Source: Dimorphilus gyrociliatus (Eukaryota; Annelida; Polychaeta; Dinophilidae). Taken from it: a stretch of DNA of 39,493 nucleotides. Within the stretch, counting starts at the first letter, position 1. Each line of letters starts with the position of its first letter. The notes beneath the pieces were generated by a model, which made no database searches, had not been told where the DNA came from, and worked only from the letters and a program-made list of their open reading frames with translations. Position numbers and translations under genes: made by a program. Below, piece after piece: positions 21,122-31,740 of the stretch. Location of the stretch: the NCBI GenBank assembly GCA_904063045.1, contig CAJFCJ010000074.1, positions 113,195 through 152,687 of the forward strand, written 5' to 3'.

Positions 21122-22432
21122 TTAGGTATGAATGAAAAGTTTCAGTCACTGTGTGTTTTTTGTTAGAAATATTTGATGAATGTGGTTAATTTTTGTGTAT
21201 GTTAAAGCCTAAAGTATAAGCTACAAATATTGATAATTTAATTTTTCAATAGTCCCCTCCTTTTTCTATACAAGCCTGCCATTTGCTAGGAAGTAGAGTG
21301 ATGCCGTTCTGGTAAAATGAGGTTGGCTTTCTCCTCAGAAAATCTTTGACATCTGTCTTCAATTCCTCCAAATTGTCATAATGGGATCCTCTGATATGGT
21401 CCTTCAATCTCCCAAAAAGATAATAGCCAGAGGGAGCCAAATCAGGACTGTAGGCTGGGTGAGGGCATAATGACCACCCTTGATCTCTTATGAAATCTGT
21501 TGTGTAGAGACTTGCATTATCATGATGTAGTATCATTTGTTTTCCAGGTCTAATTCTATGCAACCTCTTCCTTAGTCTCTTTAGGGTCTCAACATATTGT
21601 ATTGAGTTGACTATTTCTCCATACTCCATGAATTCAATGTGGACTAAACCAGAATAGTCCCAAAAAACTGAGCACATCAGTTTTTCTGCTGACTTGGCCA
21701 TTCTAAGCTTCTTGTCAGGTGGAGATGATGTGTGTTTATAAGTCAAAGAAGACCTTTTAGATTGTGGATCATAGAGGTGTACCCAGGTTTCATCTCCAGT
21801 CACAATTTTTTCTAAAAAGTCTCTTCCTTCTGCCGTGTATCTTTCAAGTAGCTCCATACAATGACTCACCCTCACCTGCTTCTGGTCCAGATTGAGAGCA
21901 TAAGGAATCCATTTTGCACAGATCTTTCTGTATCCTAGCTCCTTTATAATTTTCCCTACAGTCTGTTGACAAATTTCTATTTGTTGGGTGATTGCTCTCT
22001 GAGAAATGGTCCGATCTTCTCTGATAAGCCTGTCAATTTCTTCTCTATTCTGACCTGTTACAGCTGTGGTTGGACGACCAGATCTTGCCAAATCTTCAAA
22101 ATTTTTTCTTCCTTTTTTTATGTCAGATACCCACCTCCTAATTGAACTTTCACTCAGAGTTTCATCCCCACAAAAGCTTTTTAACCGCTTATAAATTTGT
22201 CTCGCAGACACCTTCTCATGCACTAAAAATGCTGTGATTGGTCATTGATCCGAATGTGTGCACATGACTTGCAGTTGCTTATACCAAAATAAATTTGTAA
22301 TGCCTCAACAGAATCGAATGAAAGTTTGCACAGTGAAAGTTTACTAATTTCCTAAGATTATTGGAAAGTATCAATGATATTAAATGATTTAAAATTACAG
22401 CACAGTGACTGAAACTTTTCATTCATACCTAA
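21122..22432 (-). mobile_element. Complete mariner element, 1311 bp
   Basis: Perfect 32-bp terminal inverted repeats lie at 21122-21153 (TTAGGTATGAATGAAAAG...) and 22401-22432 (...CTTTTCATTCATACCTAA), each flanked by TA, the mariner target site. The size is typical for the family. Perfect ends with a disabled transposase suggest recent mobilisation in trans. Confidence 0.92.
21246..22223 (-). pseudogene. Mariner transposase, inactive
   Basis: The frame covers nearly the whole protein: an N-terminal HTH (RQIYKRLKSFCGDETLSESS and RRWVSDIKKGR), the linker GRPTTAV, then the catalytic core with the first Asp in VTGDETW and the second in LHHDNAS. The third block reads AYSPDLAPSGYYLF, where mariners have APSDY: the catalytic Asp is Gly, and about four residues are missing between blocks two and three, so the DD34D spacing is lost. 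No in-frame ATG precedes it; an ATG encoding MTNHSIFSA lies just upstream in another frame, so a base is missing near 22224. It would not catalyse transposition. Confidence 0.88.
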
Positions 22433-22520
22433 TATATATATATATTGGAAATAATGAGTCACCTTTTGTAATAGAAAAAAGGGAATACACAGTTTTGACT
22501 ATATATATATATATATATGT
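22433..22520. repeat. TA microsatellites flanking the mariner
   Basis: (ta)n at 22432-22444 and (at)n at 22500-22519. TA-rich DNA is a natural mariner target. Confidence 0.7.
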
Positions 22521-22623
22521 CCAACTATAAAAATCAACACTAGTTTTTTTCTTAATGCACATTCAGTGTTTTTTTTCTGTTTAGAAGATTTGTGTTGTTT
22601 TCAAAAATATTATTTCTCACAGT

Positions 22624-23068
22624 ATGGATAATAGAATTGCTGATAAAATGAATAGAGATAGATCTTGTTCTCCCCCTCCAAATTATGCTAGTGTTATAGC
22701 CAACACTAATGATATAGTTGTTACCAATCAACAACAGAGTTGGATAATAATACAACAACCACAACACCCATATATTCCTGATTATATGGTAAAGTCCAAT
22801 GATTATTAATTATTTTTATATTGTCATTTTTAAAAATTATTTTTTTTATTTTTTTTTGTAGATTTTAAGTATAGTTTCCATATTTTTTTGTTTCTTTTTT
22901 GGAATTATTTCATTAATTCTAAGTATTGGAAGCAGAGGTGCAAGAGAACAAGGATGTTATGAAAAAGCAAAAAGACAATCTTCTTTAGCAAAATCTTTTG
23001 CTGGTATTGCAATCGTTATTGGAGTAAGTTTTGCTATTTTTGTTCTGCTTATTGCATTTTCAAATTGA
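22624..23068 (+). CDS. CD225/dispanin (IFITM-like) two-helix membrane protein
   Basis: There are two exons: 22624-22788 and 22862-23068, with a 73-nt GT-AG intron in phase 0, giving 123 residues. The N-terminal 55 residues are polar with a PPxY motif (PPNY, 18-21), a ligand for WW-domain proteins such as Nedd4-type ubiquitin ligases. The CD225 domain follows: a hydrophobic segment ILSIVSIFFCFFFGIISLIL (56-75) with a conserved Cys, a polar loop with the family-typical AKRQSSLAKSFAG (A-x3-S-x2-A), and a second helix (about 99-121). Dispanins sit in plasma or endosomal membranes; IFITMs stiffen membranes against fusion, others act in trafficking. The frame is intact and lies between transposons. 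Confidence 0.82.
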
Positions 23069-23794
23069 AATTACATTCAATTCTGTTTAAATAACTTTCA
23101 ACTATAATATGAGTTAATTATTGAAAATTCAAGCTAATCCAAAGAGCTATTGGTGATATGACTAAGATTTATCTTATTGATAATAAATAGGTCTGAGTAA
23201 ATGGAATTATATACAAAAGTTGATTGACCCTGATGGGGGTCAACTGTCCGGATCCCAAAAAAATGCATGTCAAACTTGTTACATCTTAAACTTGCTAATT
23301 TAGAACTAGAAACTCATTTACTCAATACATATCCTTTAAATGAAATACTGCCATTTTGCTGATTAATTTCTACCGAAATTACATTTGTTAAGACTACTTT
23401 TGTTAAAATTACAAATATTACTGGTAAAGTCTTATTCAAACCTGAATTTAGTAATACCCACTTTTTTTTATAAATTTCATTGGACAGCGACTACCTTAAA
23501 GTTTGAGGAAGTAAATTTGTAAGAGGATTAATACTGTCAATAAAGTATTGCAATTATTGCAAACCATTGAATCAGATTTTAGAGAACTTTACCTGGCCAA
23601 GTATGAACCATAGGACATTGAATCACTGGGATCAGGTGAAATATTCTCATAATTACCCTAAATGTCTCATTTTGACAAAGTACATCCCATTTGTTTTTTA
23701 CATCTTTGAAAAAAACAAATGAATACAATACAAGTTCAATTTTTAGAAAGATATGTTGATTGAATGAATTGACAATTTCCCTGTTTATTCTGAG
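23069..23794. other. Intergenic, with a hairpin and an LTR scrap
   Basis: ttgaccctgatgggggtcaa near 23223-23242 is a perfect 7-bp-stem hairpin. An AATAAA-like signal is at about 23185 after the CD225 gene. 23285-23410 is an LTR fragment (separate entry). Nothing else is recognised. Confidence 0.45.
23285..23410 (+). repeat. LTR family A scrap
   Basis: ttagaactagaaactcattt, then actcaatacatatccttt and accgaaattacatttgttaa match 14067-14160 and 16800-16895. Both sides are unrelated. Confidence 0.7.
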
Positions 23795-25009
23795 TCAGCA
23801 TTTTTTCTTACTGCTTAGATATCCTCTTGTTAATGGTTGCGTCCTCTTTGTCGCTACTTTTTCTTGATTTATCAATTCTTTTGAATTCAATTTAGTAGAA
23901 TGAATTTGTTTTATAAGGTTTTTTGTCATAGTTTTAACAGTTAAACTCATACCATTTTCTGACAGATTTTCTAAAATTTTCAAAGAATCTTTCTCCTGTA
24001 GTAATTTTTTACAATCTGCATTTGAGATAAGAGTTTTGAGACACTCTACAGCTGATTTTTGTTCAAATGAATTTAATGCTTCTTGAAGAATAACCAACAA
24101 AAATGGAATATATCTTGACATGAGTTGTTTATTTTCATCATTTACTGCTAGATGATTGATTGCTATAAGACTGTCACTGAGTGGATATAAGCTATTATCA
24201 AGATGATTTTTAGACTTTAAACAATAATTCAAATTATTTTGGATTTCTGAAGTATTTATATCATTCATCTTAATCATTTCAATTTCATCTTTATTGATAA
24301 GATATGATAGAATTGTTAAACACCTAGTATCAAGAGATGTTTTCCAATCATCTTTTAAATTTTCCCTTAATTTACAAATTATTTCTTTACTTCCAAAATC
24401 ACTTATTGAATCTCTTAAATCCAGATTAAATCTTAATACATTATCCAAAATTGTTAAATAACCAACTAATAGACGCCTGAATTGTGTGTCGCATGAATCA
24501 AATGTTTCATTAGTAAGATTTTTTGATGAAAATCTCCAATTTGTTAATAAAACTTTAACAATGGACTCAACAACTCCATCTTCATAACACTTTCTACTGA
24601 ATTCTGCTGAACAGTTTGTTCCATTCCAAACCAAATTTTGAATATCTCTTAAAGGTGAAAATATATTTTCAATATCACTTGCTAAAATTGTTTCGTGCGC
24701 AAAGATATATAACTTTGGCACTTCGCCAACAACATTTAAATCGGACATTATTACTTTTCTTCTATTATGGTCAAGTCTGTATATCATTATCATTGTGAGA
24801 AAAATATCATTTCTATTTTCTGATTTTTCGTCCATCCATTCATATATTTCCATTCTTTTTGCATCATACATTTTATCTCTTATCAGCTTTTTTACTACTT
24901 CAACATCCATATTACAAAATGGATTAAATGACAAATTTGATAATTTGCCTGAAATATCATATTTAGGTTTTTCACATTCCAAAATGTCGGATAATTTCTT
25001 TGACGCCAT
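23795..25009 (-). CDS. Armadillo/HEAT-like helical protein of unknown role
   Basis: A single 404-residue open frame starts ATG (MASKKLSDIL) and is intact. The sequence is almost wholly amphipathic helices with leucine/isoleucine spacing. Segments such as DIQNLVWNGTNCSAEFSRKC, VVESIVKVLL and LSYLINKDEIEM resemble armadillo-type repeat proteins; the LVWN...FSRKC pattern recalls expanded invertebrate ARM families, which is inference. No signal peptide, membrane helix or catalytic motif is seen. The tail is basic (YLSSKKKC). A polyadenylation signal AATAAA lies on the minus strand at 23789-23784, six bases past the stop, unusually close. Probably a host gene, given its length without breaks in a damaged neighbourhood. 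Confidence 0.65.
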   Translation of the reverse strand: MASKKLSDILECEKPKYDISGKLSNLSFNPFCNMDVEVVKKLIRDKMYDAKRMEIYEWMDEKSENRNDIFLTMIMIYRLDHNRRKVIMSDLNVVGEVPKLYIFAHETILASDIENIFSPLRDIQNLVWNGTNCSAEFSRKCYEDGVVESIVKVLLTNWRFSSKNLTNETFDSCDTQFRRLLVGYLTILDNVLRFNLDLRDSISDFGSKEIICKLRENLKDDWKTSLDTRCLTILSYLINKDEIEMIKMNDINTSEIQNNLNYCLKSKNHLDNSLYPLSDSLIAINHLAVNDENKQLMSRYIPFLLVILQEALNSFEQKSAVECLKTLISNADCKKLLQEKDSLKILENLSENGMSLTVKTMTKNLIKQIHSTKLNSKELINQEKVATKRTQPLTRGYLSSKKKC

Positions 25010-25989
25010 TGTTGTACTTCTCTTTTGGTAACCAAGTATGGTTGCTAGGATACCAATAATGCGCCTCTATGTTTACACCAGTTTTAACACTTTTACTGAT
25101 AGTTATAAAGGAAAATGTATTAATTAGTCAGGAAGAATAACTATTAAGGAAAACTATTGATTATTGCAACATTTGATATTTAAGAGGGTGGATTTGGAAC
25201 AGTTTGTCACAATATTAAAGTTTTACAGCCATCTTTAGATCACAATTAGTTATTTCTTTAACAACTGGTAGAAATTTTTAAAACAGTTGTAACTTGGAAA
25301 AATTTTTTAAAGCAAAAAATATTTAATTATATTTATCCTTGAATGATATTCAAATTCAATATTGACTTGCCATACATCCACTATTTTTAAATATATGGAC
25401 ATATCAACTTTATGAATAAATAAAAGCCATTATTCTACTAGAAAAACTACAGTAAACTTGATAAATGGAGCAAGATGGGTGGATTACATGCTTCCTTTTA
25501 AGAATATAAGGTTTATGAATAGCAAACCATTTTTCCACTGCTATTGATATTGAAGTCAAAAAAGAATATGTTAGGTTCAAGTAACAAAACATAAAGAAAT
25601 TGTTAGTTTGAAGCAGATGATGCTATAATTTTATAAAAATAGATATAAATTTTTATGATTACATTAAAACAAAAAAAGTCTATTCTTTCAGTATTACTTG
25701 TTATGCTTTAATTGTGAGTATTTTTGAGCATTCAGACTTTCAAGTCTAATCAACCACTACATGTGAAATAGGTAAAAAGAATTTCTCTATTCTATATTGT
25801 TTACAACTACATATCTAATCTTGAATATTTGTATTACAACTTCCAAAAGAGTTCTGAGTGCTGTTTAAAGTATAATAGAACTAAACAAAAAAGCGTAGCC
25901 CTATGATGAGGTTCCAGGATGTATTTGATAACAAGTGCATAATAACTTGTTACAAATATCTTTATCTCTCAGCTGGCCAATGTCAGAGT
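25010..25989. other. Non-coding stretch upstream of the ARM-like gene
   Basis: No domain-bearing frame, repeat or RNA gene recognised. Confidence 0.45.
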
Positions 25990-26455
25990 ATTATTGTCAG
26001 TGTGCACATAGATATAATGATATATCAATACTTAGACTTTAGATATAAGGGTACATTAGAAAGGCTTCTATTTCATAGGGATTAGAATGGTGAAACTATA
26101 GAAATACTTCTATTTCGTAGGGATTATAGTGGTGGAACTTTAGAAACACTTTTATTTTGTGGAGTTAGCTTTCAGTACTTTAGAAAGAACTCTATTTCAT
26201 AAGAAATAGACTGTTTGACTGTAATAGATGGTGGCTAGTTGGCAATGAATGAAGTAACAAAGAATATGGAAAAGATGCATGTCAAACACCAGATACTGAT
26301 GAAGCAGGCCTGTTTGCTAATCCTAGGATTATATTTTATATGTGATATAACAAGTCTTTTATATTTTTGATACATAAGAATTATGAGACTGTCAGATTTC
26401 AACTTTGTAATCCTCTGACCACTTGAACCCAAGCTTTCAAAATGTATAAAAGGAA
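25990..26455 (+). repeat. LTR family A copy with R/U5 deletion
   Basis: From gtgtgcacatagatata it follows the 13547 LTR through the U3 repeats to the TATA block tataaaagga (about 26444). It then jumps directly to ttgttaagactatttgtg, which in the full LTR lies about 145 bases later. After that it runs into gag coding, so this is the 5' LTR of a gypsy relic. Confidence 0.75.
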
Positions 26456-27088
26456 TTTGTTAAGACTATTTGTGAATGAGACCCTATTCTGGAGCAAAGA
26501 TACTTGGGCCTTTAAGAGGAACTTTCAAACAGTTTGTGAATTGAACCTTTGGGACACAGAGGAAAAAAGAATTCAAATGCTGAGAAAATACACTACTGGA
26601 AGAGCCAGAGATGTTATTGAAAGCTTACCCTCCAAGTCAAATGAAAATGAAATTTGGGATGCATTGGATGAAGAATTTAATCCAGATCCTATGGCTTTTA
26701 AAAAAGATATTGATAGATTGAGACAGTTTAATGATGAAACTGTTGATAGTTTTATTAGAAGAAGTAAAGAACTTGTGGAAAAATTCTTACCATTTAATAA
26801 CACAGAAATGGCTTGTGTTACAGAAAGGTTAGAGAGCTTCAACTGTTAACTGTATTCAGGAATGGTCTTAGAGGAAAAATTGTTAATCATGTAGAAAAAG
26901 ATAGAAAGATCAGATCAAGGGATCAGTATATTAAACTGGCAAAAAGAGCAGAGGTATTTTTAAACAATGCAAGGAAAGAAGATGAAAAGGAATTCAAACA
27001 ATTTAAAAGATTTCACAACAATCCCATTAATTCAAACATAAACTTTACAAAAATTGATTTCAACCACATCAAAGAATGGGAAACATAG
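26456..27088 (+). pseudogene. gag: Gypsy gag fragment
   Basis: Encodes a retrotransposon gag capsid-like region (TWAFKRNFQTVCELNLW, IWDALDEEFNPDP, FIRRSKELVEKFLPF). A frameshift near 26820 moves to a second frame with LRGKIVNHVEKD and YIKLAKRAEVFLNN. It ends with TAG at 27088. No CCHC knuckle is seen. The upstream codons come from LTR sequence fused by deletion, so no native start survives. Confidence 0.75.
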
Positions 27089-27239
27089 GTATGGAAAGAG
27101 GCACCTTTAACAGACTAATACTTACTGAACCTGAGGAACCCAATGAAAGAGAAATTTCTAAAGGAACAATGACAATTTTTAACCTCAATGAGGACAAAAT
27201 TGCACATTTCAAGTGCACCTCTCAAGTAAAAGGGAGAGA

Positions 27240-27567
27240 AGATTTTCAATTTTGAATAAAGAGACACAATTGAAGAGAAGTCATTGTATTATGTGATACA
27301 ATAACCCTTATGTCCTTTATTACAGAAAAAGAAATCAAGCTAATGGACCACAAATTCATCAAGATAGAAATCACTGACTTACCAATCATCACTTCAGCAG
27401 ATGGAAAAGCTTTAAAGACTAAAGGAAAACCAAGATTGAACATTGAGCTTGCTGGAAGAATTATGAAACAAGAATTTTTCATTATGGAAAAATTGGATAT
27501 GGCTATAATACTTGGTTGTGACTTCCTACAAAATTCTGGAGCCATTATTAATTTTGCAACAAAATAA
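27240..27567 (+). pseudogene. pro: Gypsy aspartic protease remnant
   Basis: The frame includes MSFITEKEIKLMD and ends with MAIILGCDFLQNSGAIINF, the retropepsin ILG-DFL signature. The active-site region just upstream reads CDTITLM where DTGA-like residues are expected, so the catalytic loop looks mutated. It lies after gag, in the expected order for the relic begun at 25990. Confidence 0.65.
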
Positions 27568-27947
27568 GTTTTCCTTCCATTCTTTATTAGAAGATGGGAA
27601 CCAGTTAAGAAGTTTATGCAACAAGGCCAAAGTCAACAAACAAAACATGGAAAACAAGCAATTATGGAGAAAATAACTGTTGGAATGTTGGAAAAACATT
27701 TTCAAAATTACCAAAACTCAACTGAAGATGTTGGCAATAAAACCTATTCAGATAATGATTAAGGAATCACTATAAATTCATCTGAAGAAGAGACTGAAAC
27801 TACATCAGAAGAATTAGATAAAGAATGGAAATGCAAACTCAATGCAAAGAGTTGGTGGATGAGATAACTATCAAAGTTAAAGGAGAGTAAGAGAAAAGAA
27901 CAAGAAATTCTCATAAGGTCCTAAAGGATATATTAGACTCATATTCA
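27568..27947 (+). other. Decayed pol linker before the BEL/Pao junction
   Basis: Short stop-interrupted frames continue after the protease (acidic stretch around 27780-27820) with no RT motif. Around 27930-27948 the sequence switches to a BEL/Pao pol, a different retroelement class. Confidence 0.4.
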
Positions 27948-29095
27948 GTGTCAAGGTATATTCCTCCTCCTGAAAATAAACACATCTATGCCGATACCTC
28001 AGACATTGCCTATGGTGCGGCAGTATATGGTGTCCATAAAGGAAAGGGCTATCTTTTAGCTTTATCCTCCTGTTCTTTTTTCCTCACAGAGATCATCAAG
28101 TCCACAAGCAGAATTGACGGCAGCTATAAGAGCCGCCAACTTTATCAAACCCTGCTATGCTATTTTTCCAGACATACATATCAAAATTTTCATTGACAGT
28201 AAGGTTATTATCAGGTACCTAGAAAACGATGATCTAAAGTTGACTAAATATATTCATCATTCGGTAAAATTCATCTTGAATACTAAGACAATTGTGAGCT
28301 GGTATCTAACCATCTCAGAAGATAATCCCGCAGATTTGCTGACGAAATCAAGGAAGAGGATGAAAGAAAAGGGGGATACATTTAAAGTAATACAAGTTAA
28401 ATGTGACATGCCAAAAGTCACAATCAATATGTGTGCAGTGGAATCCACATTTGAAATATTGGGAGACTGGGGAAGAAAGAGACAGACCCTGCCCTGGCTT
28501 CTAAGATTCAAATCAAATATTCAATCCCGACCATGTGACAGAGTAAAGGACCATGAGTTGAACACAAGAGAGATCAAAGCACAGAATTACGATTGTATAA
28601 ATTCATTCAAAGCACAATGCCTATTCACAAACTAATCAATTTGTTTTCACTATTGGAGGACAAAAATGGGATCTATGTGACAATAGGAAGACTGGATGAG
28701 ACAACTGAAAGAAAGAAGATCATCATTGATACTCGTAACCCTATTATCCTCAAGTTGATATATTTTATTTACCATGAAAAGAAACATGCATCTTTAAGGG
28801 CTATTTGGGCAAACCTGGCCAAGAAATTGCACCTCCTTTACGCAACAACAGGAATTTCTAGCGTTCTAAAAAGATGTAAAGATGGAGAGTAAGATCCAAC
28901 CATTGTCAAACAAGAATGTGAGAAATTGAACAACAAATGTTGCACCCAGCTGTTTAACAGCATTCATAAGAGAACAAAATGGCAAAACAATCAATTTAAA
29001 CCCAAGCTACATTCAGGAGACACCATTCTATATCTAGATCACAGATCAATATATAGATTCAAATTAGGAGAAATAACCCAAAAAAATATCTGACT
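27948..29095 (+). pseudogene. pol: BEL/Pao pol relic (RNase H, H2C2, integrase tail)
   Basis: RNase H start IYADTSDIAYGAAVYGVHKG, frameshift, then ELTAAIRAANFIKP-like codons, IKIFIDSKVIIRYLEND and ISEDNPADLLTKS (the BEL/Pao NPADLLTRG block). After a frame change near 28590 come LEDKNGIYVTIGRLDE and NPIILKLIYFIYHEKKHAS, the zinc-binding part of a BEL integrase (GGRL, PIIL, H, H). The catalytic core is deleted, and a C-terminal stretch KLHSGDTILYLDHRS follows near 29010. About 40 bases at 28593-28635 are absent or replaced in the right-arm copy. The element is dead. Confidence 0.75.
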
Positions 29096-29366
29096 GTACA
29101 TATGAGATTTACACTGGTCACAGTACGATAGAGAGAGACGTCAGAGATATAATTCCCTATCTGTTGAGTGATGCTCATTCTCTTGTTCTTTCCTGGGCCA
29201 GTGTAGTTGATGGGTACATAGCCTAAATTTGGTAGCGAGCCAAATTATCTTTACATTGCTTTCAAAATTCGTTATGTCTATATGTTTTAAAACCCAACCA
29301 TTTTTCAATTACCCCTTTATCATTTCTGTATGTCATTACTTATTATTCCTGCAATATTTACTGGTA
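29096..29366. other. Flank of the BEL relic, possible LTR remnant
   Basis: Between the BEL C-terminus and the Tc1 element. tgtacatatgagatttac and the later taaatttggtagcgagcc (a primer-binding-site-like string) may mark BEL LTR remains, but ends could not be fixed. No coding content. Confidence 0.3.
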
Positions 29367-31028
29367 TATAATGGTCGACAAAAAAACCCAGACACCATAA
29401 ATTTTGATAGGCTGAACATTATAAATCTTTTTCACCAGCAAACAAGATTTTTTTTTTATTTTTCAGGTATAAAATATTAGTTTAAAGTTTGATATATACA
29501 TGAGTTTCTTTTAAATATCATTTAGATAAGTTTTCATATAAGTGTTTTTGTTTTCTTATTATCCATTTTTTGATGATTTTTTTCTTATTTGGGCATGAGA
29601 CATTATTACTTGGACAGATGATGGTTTGGGGATTAATATTTTTATTATTTTTTAATATGACAACCCTCATTTACAGTACATTTACTAAGCCTACCTCCCA
29701 TCCCTGCATAAAAATTTGGTAGCAAGTCAGGATTTTGACCAATAGCCTGGTATGAACCTTTTTTTATTTTCTCCCACAGTTCATCCCCAGATTGAAATTG
29801 TGCCCCATTGTAATCTAAATTTTTTGTTAGGTGCCACATATTTTCTATAGGGCTCAGGTCAGGGCTCTTTGCTGGCCAATCAATTGGATTGATATCATTC
29901 ACTCTAAAGGCCCTCCTAGTTGCTCTTGCTGTGTGGCAGACTGCATTATCTTGTTGGAAGATGTAATTCCTGCCCATATTGAGTGATATCTCTTCACTGA
30001 CAGGAAGAACATCTTCCACAACAAAACAGCTATAATTTTAGGCAGTCAATTTTTGACTTATCCTCCAAACTTCAAATACCCCATCTGAGGTTATTAATCC
30101 CCACATCATCACTCTTCTCATATTTTTAGTGACTCTAAAATTTTTTTCCACCATCTTTTGTCCATGTCCTGAAATCATCAGGCCCACTCAGAGAAAATCT
30201 GGTCTTGTCCATGAAAATCACTCTTGACCAGTCCAGATTTTCAGCAATTGTTTTGAAGCAATATTCTTTTCTTCTTGTGCAATTCTTAGGTGTGAGATCA
30301 ACTCTCTGTCTAATCCTTTTTATAATTATAATTTTGCCTCTTCAGCTCTCTCTGAATGATCTTGAGACTCACATCCACCTCTAATTCTGCTAAGACCTTT
30401 CCTGCTGTCACCCTTTTTTTTATTTCGCTTAAGTCTCTTTACTATTCTTTTTATCCTGACTGTCTCTTTCTGTTAGCTTCTTTGTACAACCCCTGTTCTC
30501 TTGTTGTAGTGGCTGATCTCTCAAGTGTCACTAATGGTAGATGGTGCCATTCCCAAAGCCCTTGCAGTTGCCCTTATTTTGCCTAATTCCTCATATTTCT
30601 TAATGACCAGATTCCTAACCTCTTTACCCTATGCCATAATTAAGTAAATAGAATTTAAAGTTAACTACAGTAATTAAAATAGATCAAAAGTGATTTCTTA
30701 ACTTTGAAAATTAGTTTGGTCAAAAAAAATTTCTGTTTAGGATGTTAATTTGAATCCAAAACTGGAAACAAAATGGATGTGTGGTTAATAATGTCTCATG
30801 GCCAAATAAATAAAAAATTAATTAAAATTAGTAAAAGTTTTTTTCCTACTAGTATTCACAAATATGATCATTTTGTCATTTTTTTTCAATATTACATAAA
30901 TATAACCTTTTATCAATGTAAATTGCCTAAAAAAACTAATTTCGAACAAAAAAACATGTTTTTGGGGTGATTTAAAAATTGGCCTATCAAAATTTACATT
31001 GTCCAGGCTTTTTAGTCCACCACTATAT
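29367..31028 (-). mobile_element. Tc1-like element, left arm
   Basis: The ends are imperfect inverted repeats: TATAATGGTCGAC...AAATTTTGATAGGC at the left and, reverse-complemented, TATAGTGGTGGAC...AAATTTTGATAGGC at the right, in TA context. About 210-240 bases inside each end a second matching block occurs (aataatgtctcatg, then ccaaataa), so the element has an IR/DR layout of paired transposase sites. Confidence 0.8.
29645..30637 (-). pseudogene. Tc1 transposase pseudogene, left arm
   Basis: The HTH region reads KEVRNLVIKKYEELG and ARALGMAPSTIS but is broken by several stops. The first catalytic Asp block is VIFMDKTRFSLSGPD. The last 124 residues are open: YIFQQDNAVCHTARATRR has the second Asp and WPAKSPDLSPIENMWH the final Glu of the DD34E triad. 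The stops and frameshifts between these blocks are shared by both palindrome arms, so decay preceded the duplication. Confidence 0.85.
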
Positions 31029-31740
31029 ACCTTAAACTTTAACACATTTTATTAGTAAAATTGGTGCAGGGTACGATTTCACTCAGGTACAGTTTCACCC
31101 ATTCCCCTTTTTATTTACCTTATGGATCATTTAAATCAGCAATGCTAATCCTTTCCAGCTCATTAGTGAAATTTAAAGTTAAAAGGAGTATTTTTATTTT
31201 TAGATTGTGCAATAGAAGCAAAAATCTGCCTCTTTATTGATAGTTTTTGAATCATTCAACTTTAAGCAGAAAAAAAATATAAGAATCAACCTCTAAACCA
31301 CAATTCTCAAGAAATCTTGAATGAGCCTAGCCTGCCCACTCAAAAGAATTGAAAGCACAGACTGAGTCATCAATAGAAATTGACAATATTAAATTTAGAA
31401 GTGTGACAGTTGAAATCACTGATATAGTGTAAAAAATAGAGAAAGTGTTAACAGAATCCTACAAAGATGATAAGCTAAAGAAGGAGGGAAAACTGAAAAA
31501 TAAAGATCAATTGGTAGGAATAGCATTGATTTAAATTTTCTACTAACAAGAATAATCAAGTTGGTAGCTATTATTATAAAACCTACTCTAGGTAATATTA
31601 ATATAAAAAGTATTGACACAACCAACATTTGCAGTTCTCAATATGTATGTTAAAATAAATTTGTCTATTAGTATTGCTGAAAATAATGTTAGTGGACTTT
31701 TTGCATTTTATCCTACCAATAAACATTGAAATATGTTAAT
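31029..31740. other. Non-coding stretch downstream of the LTD/ITIH-C gene
   Basis: Contains a 70-codon hydrophobic open frame (31416-31628, minus), also open in the other arm, but without recognisable features. gtacgatttcactcaggtac near 31070 is part of a short near-repeat. Nothing else is seen. Confidence 0.4.

Noticed and set aside
22499-22520. (AT)n as a regulatory element of the CD225 gene
   Set aside because: A plain microsatellite; nothing ties it to regulation.
31416-31628. 70-residue hydrophobic open frame, present in both palindrome arms
   Set aside because: Being open in both arms only reflects their near identity; no family, start context or splice evidence.
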